Below, in pieces: positions 5,932 through 12,078 of a DNA stretch of 18,018 nucleotides. The DNA is taken from assembly GCA_035649575.1 (NCBI GenBank), contig DASRJH010000277.1:1-18018 (forward strand). Direction: 5' to 3'. The DNA comes from DASVAL01 sp035649575. Lineage in GTDB: Bacteria > Planctomycetota > UBA1135 > UBA2386. The position numbers and the translations under genes were made by a program. The notes under the pieces are model-generated. The model was not told the origin of the DNA. It saw only the letters and a program-made list of their open reading frames with translations, and searched no databases. How positions within the stretch are numbered: the first letter of the stretch is position 1; each line of letters starts with the position of its first letter.

Positions 5932-7962
5932 ATGCCCGCGGAAGCCCCTCGTCCCACCGACCCTCACCTCGGCCACTACCGCTTGCTGCAAGAGATCGGG
6001 CGCGGTGGCCAGGCGGTGGTCTGGCTCGCCGAGGACGCGCGCATCAAACGCAAGGTGGCGCTCAAGGTCCTGCCCGCGCTCGGACCGGGCTCCGAACGCG
6101 TGCTCGAGAGGTTTCGCCAGGAGGCCGAGGTGACTTCGAAGCTCGAGCATCCGGCGATCTGCGCGGTCTACGAAGCTGACCTGCAGGGCGGCGTCCCGTT
6201 CATCGCGATGCGCTACGTGGAGGGCGAGACGCTGGCCCGCCGCATCGCCGCGACGCGTGAGCGGCACGGCGCCGCGGTGTCGCTGCGGGCGGATCCATCG
6301 GCGGCGGCCGACTGGAACGAGATCGCGACGTTCTTCGCAAAAGCCGCGCGCGCCCTGCATGCGGCGCACGAGGCCGGCGTCGTGCACCGCGACGTGAAGC
6401 CGGCCAACCTGATGATCACGCCGCAGGGTGAACCCGTGATCCTGGACTTCGGCCTCGCGCGGCAGGACGACTCCGACTCCCAGGGCCTGTCGCTCTCGGG
6501 GCAGCACTCGGGCACGCCGATCTACATGAGCCCGGAGCAGGTCAGCGGTCGCGTTCGCCCGGACCGGCGCAGCGACGTCTACTCGCTCGGTTGCGCGCTG
6601 TTCGAGGCGCTGACCGGTCGGCCGCCGTTCGAAGCGCCGACTCTCGAGAGTCTGTTCCACGCGATCATGCACGTCGAGGCCACGAGCGCGTCGCGCGTGA
6701 ACGCTGCCGTGCCCGAGGACCTCGCGGTCATCGCGGCGACCGCGACCGAGAAGGAACGCGAACGGCGCTACAAGACGGCGCTCGACATGGCGCTCGATCT
6801 CGAGCGCTTCGTGCGGCTCGAGCCGATCGCGGCGCGACCCGTCACGGCGACGCAGCGCGTCGTCCGGTGGGCGCGCCGGAACCCGGCGCTCGCGGCGGCG
6901 CTGGCGGCGATCGTCGTGCTCGGGTTGCTCGCCACGGGTCTGTTGAGCTACGGCGTCGGCGCCTCCGGTCGCGCCGCGCTCGAGGCGCAACTGCGTGAGA
7001 AGTCCGAGACCGAACGCAACCTCATGGTCCAGGCAGCCGCCGACAAGGAGCTGGCCGGGCGCATGGACGAGCTCAACATGAAGTTCGGCACCTTGTACTT
7101 CGGCATCGGCGGCGGACAGGAGTACATCGCGGCGCTGCTGCCGTCCTTCGTGTCCGTGCTGCGCGAAGCCGGCATCGACTTCGCGAATCCCGACGCCGTC
7201 GCGATCGCCAAAGCAAGCATCGAGACGCTGCGCGCGCGCGACCCCGCGCTCGCGAAGGCCTTGCTCGAGGTGATGCGGAACCTCGGCGAGATCACGGCCT
7301 TCGAGGCGGCTTCCCGGCAGAGGCTCTCGAGCCTGCTCGAGAGCTTCGCGGACTCGCGCCTGGAAGCCTACGTTGCCGCAGCCACCAAGTGGTCTGCCAC
7401 GGAGGTGGACGAGTTCGGCCCCCTGTTGACCGAGACCGCACTGGCCCGTCTCGATCCCGACCAGCTGGCCCAGGTCGGTGGCATGCTGTACTCGATCCCG
7501 GATCGCTTCAAACAGTGGGAGGATCTGGTCGATCGCGCCATCCTCGCGCAGCCGGACTCCTTCACGCTGCACTACATGCGCGCCGGCATGACGATGGCGA
7601 TGGTGGGGAGGAACTTGGAGGGCGAAGATGCGGAGCGGCTCGCGAGGGCCACGGTCATGCACTTCCAGGCCGCCGTTGCGTTGCGGCCGCGCTCGGGTGT
7701 CGCGCGAGCGAGCCTCGCCGCGGCCCAGGCCCTGCTTGCCGTGGTCACGAAGCAGCAGCAGGGGTTCCTGACATCGTGGCGGACCATGGAGAGCGCGACT
7801 CGCGTCGATCCGGAGAGCTCGATCACCTGGTTCTTCCGCGCCGATTACCTGCGACGCGCGCCGGGCCGCAAGGAGAAGGCGATCGAAGCGTGCAACAAGG
7901 CGCTCGAACTGGATCCTGGCTTCACGCCGGCTCGAAAGCTCCTCGAGGAACTGTCGCGCTGA
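5932..7962 (+). CDS. Transmembrane Hanks-type Ser/Thr protein kinase with C-terminal TPR-like region
   Basis: This encodes 676 residues. ATG 5932 is chosen because the kinase fold begins about 15 residues later; the open frame continues far upstream only as non-coding-like sequence. Kinase landmarks are all intact: glycine loop GRGGQAVV (23-30), VALKV with Lys45, HRDVKPAN (152-159, catalytic Asp154), DFG (172-174), and GTPIYMSPE (194-202). This predicts an active enzyme. After the kinase (about 16-295) comes one transmembrane helix (about 318-342), then about 330 residues with a short coiled segment and TPR-like helical pairs, the clearest near the end (KAIEACNKALELDPG). Planctomycetes carry many such kinases with a one-pass membrane anchor. 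The C-terminal part is probably a sensor or interaction domain on the other side of the membrane. Its substrates and signal are unknown. It is divergent from the HAF gene. Confidence 0.92.
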   Translation: MPAEAPRPTDPHLGHYRLLQEIGRGGQAVVWLAEDARIKRKVALKVLPALGPGSERVLERFRQEAEVTSKLEHPAICAVYEADLQGGVPFIAMRYVEGETLARRIAATRERHGAAVSLRADPSAAADWNEIATFFAKAARALHAAHEAGVVHRDVKPANLMITPQGEPVILDFGLARQDDSDSQGLSLSGQHSGTPIYMSPEQVSGRVRPDRRSDVYSLGCALFEALTGRPPFEAPTLESLFHAIMHVEATSASRVNAAVPEDLAVIAATATEKERERRYKTALDMALDLERFVRLEPIAARPVTATQRVVRWARRNPALAAALAAIVVLGLLATGLLSYGVGASGRAALEAQLREKSETERNLMVQAAADKELAGRMDELNMKFGTLYFGIGGGQEYIAALLPSFVSVLREAGIDFANPDAVAIAKASIETLRARDPALAKALLEVMRNLGEITAFEAASRQRLSSLLESFADSRLEAYVAAATKWSATEVDEFGPLLTETALARLDPDQLAQVGGMLYSIPDRFKQWEDLVDRAILAQPDSFTLHYMRAGMTMAMVGRNLEGEDAERLARATVMHFQAAVALRPRSGVARASLAAAQALLAVVTKQQQGFLTSWRTMESATRVDPESSITWFFRADYLRRAPGRKEKAIEACNKALELDPGFTPARKLLEELSR

Positions 7963-8005
7963 AGCGCGGTGCGCCGGCGTTGCCCCGAAGGGTCGCGCCC
8001 ACGGG

Positions 8006-8011
8006 TATCAT
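8006..8011 (+). promoter_or_regulatory. Possible -10 element TATCAT
   Basis: TATCAT ends 9 nt before the ATG of the truncated beta-helix gene at 8021 and matches the -10 consensus at five of six positions. It suggests the stump kept its promoter. No -35 box is visible. Confidence 0.25.
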
Positions 8012-8020
8012 CGGCACGCC

Positions 8021-8152
8021 ATGCACCGATCCACACGCTGCTTCTGTGTGTCCGTCCTCGTCTTCGCGAGCCTGCTCACGGCGCAGTCGACCCTGAGCGT
8101 GCCGAGCGCCGCGTTTCCGACGATCACGGCGGCGATCGGCGCCGCGGTCTGA
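8021..8152 (+). pseudogene. Stump of a secreted parallel beta-helix (pectin-lyase-fold) protein
   Basis: The 43-codon frame runs from ATG 8021 to TGA 8150-8152. It starts with a Sec signal peptide ending near LTAQ, followed by LSVPSAAFPTITAAIGAAV. This strongly resembles the opening of planctomycete parallel beta-helix exoproteins, which begin with a V-P-x-x-(Y/F)-P-T-I-x-A-A-I-x-A-A segment and normally continue for hundreds of residues. Here the frame ends immediately after that segment, and the minus-strand gene cluster ends 13 nt further on. The rest of the gene is not visible in the window. I infer that a deletion or insertion removed it, with the junction near 8150. An intact short peptide is possible but less likely. 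Confidence 0.6.
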
Positions 8153-8165
8153 CTCGGTCCGCGCA

Positions 8166-8510
8166 TCAGCGTCGCTTGCGCTGCGCGGCGAACTGCTGCG
8201 CTTCTTCGCTCGGGAACAACGCGCGAGGCGGCACCCTCGCCTCGTAGAGCGTGAATTGCTTTGCGAACGCGGCGGGGTCCGTGCGGTAGAGCTCTGCCAT
8301 CGCCGCATCGCCGGCCAGCAGCCGTTCGATGCGCAGCTTGCGCACCAGCACGCGCGTGAGCCGCAGGCCGTCCTCGGAGATCGCCTCGAGCCAGCCGCGC
8401 TCGGCCGGCGAGAGCACACACTCCGGGCGCGCGAGCTGTCGCTGCAACCAACCGTGCGGGTCGGACTGCAGCACGGCGCGCACGAGCAGGTCCTGCAGGT
8501 CCTTCAACAC
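8166..8510 (-). CDS. Small accessory/partner protein of the DUF692 (MNIO) enzyme
   Basis: This encodes 114 residues from GTG 8510, which overlaps the end of the enzyme gene by 7 nt; a TTG at 8507 would give a 4-nt overlap. The longer open frame upstream is antisense-like noise inside the enzyme gene. The protein is helical and basic at its end, with an opening KDLQDLLVRAVL helix, a central segment LSPAERGWLEAIS (34-46), a helix RVLVRKLRIERLL (53-65) and a C-terminal F-x-x-Y and P-x-x-LFP region (86-100). DUF692 enzymes are usually encoded with a partner that recognises the substrate (DUF2063/BufC-like, TglI-like, MbnC). Position, overlap and size fit that role, but I cannot align it securely to a named family. 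The partner role is inferred from context. Confidence 0.7.
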   Translation of the reverse strand: MLKDLQDLLVRAVLQSDPHGWLQRQLARPECVLSPAERGWLEAISEDGLRLTRVLVRKLRIERLLAGDAAMAELYRTDPAAFAKQFTLYEARVPPRALFPSEEAQQFAAQRKRR

Positions 8511-9370
8511 AGCATGCTCCTCGCGCGCGCAAAATCGGCCGCGAACTGCACCGCGGCGGCCTGGCCCATCGCCTCGGGGATCCACTCGAGCACGACGGCG
8601 CGCAGCTTGCCCGCGCGCCCCAGAGCCTTCGCGAAAGCACTCCACACCGGGCCAGGCACGGCGCCGTCGTGCGAGTCCAAACGCAGCGAACGGCCGCTCG
8701 GCAACCACGCCGGATCCGACTCGCTGCCGCCGCTCAGGTGGATCTCGAGCACGCGGTCCCACGGCACGCGTGCGAGCCACTCATCGAAATCGACCTCGAG
8801 GTTGCGGCAGAAGGCCCACGCGTTGTGCAGGTCGAGCAGCAGGTACGCGTCGGCATGAGCACAGATCGCAGTGAACAGCTGCGGCTGGGCCAGAGGATCG
8901 CCGAGACAGAACAGGTCGGCGTTGTTCTCGAACGCGACGACCTCGAACACGGCTCTCAGCTCGCGCAACGCGGCAGCCACGGTCGCCACGGTCTCCCGGG
9001 TCGGCGGCAGCGGCAGCGGCCATGCTACGTGCATGCCTGCGGCGTCGGCAAAGCCGAGGTGCTCGCTGAACCACTGGAACCCGAATGCCTGCCGATCGCG
9101 CAGCAATGCCTGCAACCACTGGTCACGGCGCGCCGGGCGCGAAGCCGCGCCGATCGAAGTCAGTACGCCGTGCCCGACCACGGGCCGGCCGCACCGCGCC
9201 ACGCAGGCGAGCATCTCCGCGTAGCCGGCACCGGGCTTGCAGCCGGCGCGCCACATCGTCTCGGGCGTGATCTCGAACAGCTCGGCCTGCTCCTCGAGCA
9301 GGCGCCGGTTGTGGTGCCAGAACCGGTCGCCCGGCTGCACGCTGACGCCGACGAGCGGGCGGGGCGTCAC
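8504..9370 (-). CDS. DUF692 / MNIO family multinuclear non-heme iron oxidase-like enzyme
   Basis: This encodes 288 residues. The start is GTG 9370, overlapping the stop of the upstream gene in GTGA; homology begins at once with RPLVGVSVQ. The DUF692 TIM-barrel motifs are seen in order: VVGHGVLTSIG (His67), SEHLGF (His104), FENNADLF (Glu148), LLLDLHNAW (Asp180, His182, Asn183), EIHLSGG (His211), DSHDG (Asp232, His234) and LEW (Glu262). These are the expected metal and active-site positions, so the enzyme should be active. Characterised members (MbnB, TglH, ChrH, bufferin maturases) bind two or three irons and oxidatively rearrange Cys or other residues in ribosomal peptides, together with a partner protein. 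Context suggests it modifies the product of the upstream gene, which ends in a CPPCG tail. The family is secure; the substrate is inferred. Confidence 0.88.
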   Translation of the reverse strand: MTPRPLVGVSVQPGDRFWHHNRRLLEEQAELFEITPETMWRAGCKPGAGYAEMLACVARCGRPVVGHGVLTSIGAASRPARRDQWLQALLRDRQAFGFQWFSEHLGFADAAGMHVAWPLPLPPTRETVATVAAALRELRAVFEVVAFENNADLFCLGDPLAQPQLFTAICAHADAYLLLDLHNAWAFCRNLEVDFDEWLARVPWDRVLEIHLSGGSESDPAWLPSGRSLRLDSHDGAVPGPVWSAFAKALGRAGKLRAVVLEWIPEAMGQAAAVQFAADFARARSMLC

Positions 9371-10248
9371 GGGCCTAGCAGCTTCAGGACCCTGGCGAAC
9401 TCCGGCGGCACGAAGCCCATGCCGCAGGGCGGGCACGGATCCCCCGCCAGCTGTTCGGCAGTGCTGCCGAGCGGAGCCCGCGCCTGCTCCAACACGCCGA
9501 GGTCGGGATCGATGACGAGCTTGCCATCCTCGCGGTGCACCATGGCGGGCGCCACGCCGGGCAGCGCGCTCACGAGCTGTCGGAACACCTGCTCGTGCTC
9601 GGCAACGGCCTTCTCGTCCTGCGGCGGCGTCGCGAGCAGCGACCGCCGGCGTTCGAGCAGACGCGTCAGATCGGGCGCAGGGTTGGCGGTGCGAACGGTC
9701 AGCGCTTGCTGCGACATGACCTCGCCGCCGATCTCGCGCACGAAGGCCGCGTCGTCGAGCAGGTCGAGCGCGAACCCCTTCATGCGCTTGCCGTCGGGGC
9801 CGAGCAGCACGACGCTCTCGCCCGGCTTGCTGCCACAGACCGAAGCCGCGGCGAACACCGGCACCGTCATCGCGAAGACGGCCTGGGCCTCGCTCACCTG
9901 AACCTGCTCGCGCGCGCCGGCCCGCCGACCCGTGCGCAGCAATTGCACCTGCCGCAGCAAGACGTCGCGCGCGGTGACCATGGCCGGCACGTCGTTGCCC
10001 TTGCGCCACAGCATGCCAGCTTCCATCTCGCGGGTCCGGGTCGCCTTGTTGCGCGAGGCGTCCGCGGGCTCGTCCGGCCGCGGCAGCACGAACGCGATCA
10101 GCGGCGCCTTGTGCGTCCGCGCCAGGGTCAGCGCCTCCTGCCAGGCCGCATCGAGCGACAACGATGGCAACGGTGCCAAGGGGTGTTCTTGCGCGACGGC
10201 GGGGGCAGCCAGCAGGACCGAGAGGGACGAAGCGATGGATCGGTTCAT
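9367..10248 (-). CDS. Secreted thioredoxin-like protein with C-terminal CPPCG tail, candidate MNIO substrate
   Basis: This encodes 293 residues. ATG 10248 is chosen because a clear signal peptide follows (cleavage near AVAQ-E, residue 20); the open frame further upstream is low-complexity. Residues 32-56 (LDAAWQEALTLARTHKAPLIAFV) resemble the start of a thioredoxin-like domain, and VVLLGPDGKRMKGF (146-159) resembles its central strands. However, no redox CxxC is present at the usual place. The only Cys residues are C138 and a pair at C272 and C275 in the tail DPCPPCGMGFVPPEF, just before the end. The stop codon overlaps the DUF692 gene start. Known DUF692 substrates are exported peptides whose modified Cys lie in a short motif, often C-terminal, so this tail is an attractive target. 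Alternatively the CPPC pair is an ordinary redox or metal site. No strong ribosome site is seen. Confidence 0.75.
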   Translation of the reverse strand: MNRSIASSLSVLLAAPAVAQEHPLAPLPSLSLDAAWQEALTLARTHKAPLIAFVLPRPDEPADASRNKATRTREMEAGMLWRKGNDVPAMVTARDVLLRQVQLLRTGRRAGAREQVQVSEAQAVFAMTVPVFAAASVCGSKPGESVVLLGPDGKRMKGFALDLLDDAAFVREIGGEVMSQQALTVRTANPAPDLTRLLERRRSLLATPPQDEKAVAEHEQVFRQLVSALPGVAPAMVHREDGKLVIDPDLGVLEQARAPLGSTAEQLAGDPCPPCGMGFVPPEFARVLKLLGP

Positions 10249-10386
10249 GAAAGCGGCGCGCCTACGCGGGGCCCGAAGACCTGGTTCCTCCGCCCTGCAG
10301 ATCGTCCATGCGCGAGGCAATCCTGAAACTGGACCGGCAGGCAGGCGCGGCGTCGCGGGCGGCCCGCCCACCGGCAGCGCCGACAC

Positions 10387-11211
10387 TCACTCCGTCGGCG
10401 GCGCGGTCTGCGCACTCGGGAACGTCTGCGCGAGCCACGCCTGCCACCGTTCGCGGTCGTTCGCAACCTTCTCGGAGCGGTCGCCATAGAGGTAGGCCTG
10501 GAAGTTCGCCATCAGCATCCCCATGCACTCGAACACCCCGGTCAGCACGATGCCAGGGACCGGTTCGGAGATGCGCATCTCCAGGCCCTTGCCGTGTCCG
10601 GTCTGCTCGACGCGTTCGATCGTCGCTGCGAGCTTCGTCGCGCCGGGCGCCTGGAGATTCACCTTCTGGCCCGCGCGCGCTGCCGGCGCGCCGAGCGCGC
10701 CGAGCAAGGTCGTCCACATGGTGTCCGTCGTGCCGGAGCCCATTGCCATCGCAGTCATCGTCGCGCAGCGTTGGCCCGCGTGGTGCGTGAGGTAGAAGCG
10801 CAGCACGCGGAAGAAGCTCGGCCAGCCCTGTTCGGTGCTCTCGAGCTGGTTGTCCCACTGGTCCGTGCTCGCGAAGAGGCTGTGCACCACGCGCACCAGG
10901 CACGTGCCCTTCGCGCGCGCCTCGACCGTCCATTCGGTCGCAACAGATGGCCCACCCTGCAGCCAGTTCTGGTCTTCGGCGACGAGTCGGCGCGGCGGCT
11001 GCCACTCGGTGATCTTGGAGGCCGAGACCATGCCGCTGCCGAAGTCGCACGCGAGCGTGCCGCCGACGCGGCCCTCGACCTGCGTCGACACGAACCACGA
11101 CGAGATGCCGGGGCCGGTTGCGATGGCTTGCCAGACCTGTTCCGGCGTGCCGGGGACTTCGACTTCGACCTGGACGCTGCGGCGTCCCGACTTGTCCTGC
11201 TTGATGCTCAT
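10387..11211 (-). CDS. SRPBCC (START/AHA1-like) domain protein
   Basis: This encodes 274 residues. ATG 11211 overlaps the stop of the ArsR-like gene in ATGA, indicating translational coupling. The N-terminal half (about 12-160) has the SRPBCC pattern: VQVEVEVPGTPEQVWQAI, then GPGISSWFVSTQVEGRVGG and ITEWQPPRRLVAED, typical of activator of Hsp90 ATPase-like (AHA1) and related hydrophobic-pocket proteins. The second half (about 190-265) seems to hold a further, more diverged region of similar character. ArsR-type regulators are often paired with SRPBCC proteins, and the ligand of such pairs is generally unknown. There is no signal peptide, so it is cytoplasmic. A 138-nt gap with a GC-rich dyad (10355-10367) separates it from the next gene in the same direction. 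Confidence 0.85.
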   Translation of the reverse strand: MSIKQDKSGRRSVQVEVEVPGTPEQVWQAIATGPGISSWFVSTQVEGRVGGTLACDFGSGMVSASKITEWQPPRRLVAEDQNWLQGGPSVATEWTVEARAKGTCLVRVVHSLFASTDQWDNQLESTEQGWPSFFRVLRFYLTHHAGQRCATMTAMAMGSGTTDTMWTTLLGALGAPAARAGQKVNLQAPGATKLAATIERVEQTGHGKGLEMRISEPVPGIVLTGVFECMGMLMANFQAYLYGDRSEKVANDRERWQAWLAQTFPSAQTAPPTE

Positions 11212-11840
11212 GACCTGGTTTCCGTTGGGTTGTTGGGAGTGGGTGGTTCTGGAACGGGAGATTCGGGAACGTGCGGGTGCGCAAGCACGACGAGGCGATG
11301 GCTGCGTCCGCCCGGTGCCGACGCGTCGTGGTAGCGCGCAGCGAGCACCGCGACGCTCGCCGCGAGCTCCTGGCTGAAGGCCGCGCGCTCCTCGGGGTTG
11401 CGGAAGCGGATCTCGGTGTCGATCGAGAGCGTCGCTAGGCGTTTGTCGGCGGCGCGCGCGCGGCGCACCAACGAGCCGACTTCGCGCACCGCGCGCGCCG
11501 CGAGCGCGATCAGGTAGCTCGCCGACAGGCGATCGGCCGTGCGTTCCGGCTGGCTCGCCGCCGCGCCCATCGCGGCTGGCGAGACCACGTACGAGTTCGC
11601 CGTGGCCACGAGCCACCGTTCGGTGAGGCCGCCCCATTTACGGGTCGTGACCTCGCGCACGAGGCCGTGACGCTCGAGCGCGCGCAGGTGGTAGTTGACC
11701 TTCTGGCGCGGGATCCCGAGCCGCGCGGCGAGGGCCGCCGCACTCGCGGGCTCGGCCAGCTCGGCGAGCAGCCGGCTCCGGCTCGGCCCTAGCGCAACCG
11801 TCGCTGTTGCAGCGTCTTCGATCACCTCGACGTCCAGCAT
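11208..11840 (-). CDS. ArsR-family winged-helix transcriptional regulator
   Basis: This encodes 210 residues from ATG 11840. Residues 10-90 form a winged helix-turn-helix: SRSRLLAELAEPASAAALAARLGIPRQKVNYHLRALERHGLV, in which the recognition helix falls in RQKVNYHLRALE, followed by a wing rich in Arg, Lys and Gly. The C-terminal region (about 100-180) is helical and probably dimerises or binds a ligand; the last 20 residues are Pro-rich and disordered. The protein contains no Cys, so it cannot use the Cys-based metal sensing of classical ArsR/SmtB. It overlaps the SRPBCC gene by 4 nt, forming the common ArsR-SRPBCC pair, and probably autoregulates through the dyad at 11857-11880. It may also control the downstream secreted protein, MNIO and partner genes, which lie in the same direction. 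Confidence 0.88.
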   Translation of the reverse strand: MLDVEVIEDAATATVALGPSRSRLLAELAEPASAAALAARLGIPRQKVNYHLRALERHGLVREVTTRKWGGLTERWLVATANSYVVSPAAMGAAASQPERTADRLSASYLIALAARAVREVGSLVRRARAADKRLATLSIDTEIRFRNPEERAAFSQELAASVAVLAARYHDASAPGGRSHRLVVLAHPHVPESPVPEPPTPNNPTETRS

Positions 11841-11856
11841 GATGGCTGCATTGGAG

Positions 11857-11880
11857 CATTGACAATATTGTTTGTCAATG
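11857..11880 (-). promoter_or_regulatory. Operator-like AT-rich dyad upstream of the ArsR-like gene
   Basis: CATTGACA (11857-11864) and TGTCAATG (11873-11880) are perfect 8-bp inverted arms around an 8-bp spacer. A second, nested 10-bp palindrome ACAATATTGT spans 11862-11871. The site is 16 bp from the start codon and is a clear AT-rich island in very GC-rich DNA. TTGACA, the sigma-70 -35 consensus, is present inside both arms, so a repressor bound here would block polymerase. A dyad of this size suits an ArsR-family dimer. A good -10 at 17-bp spacing is not visible. Confidence 0.75.
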
Positions 11881-12078
11881 GGGGTCGCAGAGATCCTGCG
11901 CAGTCGCGGGAGGTACTCTCCGCCGGGACGATGCGATCGCTCTGGTGGCTCGCCAATGCAGCCGCGGTGCCCCTGATGCCGTTCCACAACCCCCACCTGC
12001 CGAGCGGGTGTGTCACCAATCGCGACGGCGGCTTCGTGGCAGTGAGTGGAGTCGCGCCTGAAGGCCGCGCTCCCGACG

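Noticed and set aside
5857..7662. 601-residue minus-strand open frame opposite the kinase gene
   Set aside because: Its composition (Arg/His/Asp-rich, no domain pattern) is typical of antisense frames in GC-rich genes; the plus strand holds an intact kinase.
10355..10367. GCGGGC-g-GCCCGC dyad in the gap after the SRPBCC gene, considered as a terminator
   Set aside because: The loop is a single base and no T-run follows; it may be chance in GC-rich DNA.
10249..10386. N-terminal extension of the exported thioredoxin-like protein to an ATG at 10386
   Set aside because: The added residues are Pro/Arg-rich and would bury the signal peptide that starts at ATG 10248.
11208..11840. Metal-sensing (SmtB/ArsR-type) function for the regulator
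   Set aside because: The protein contains no Cys, so the classical thiol metal site cannot be present; only the DNA-binding family is supported.
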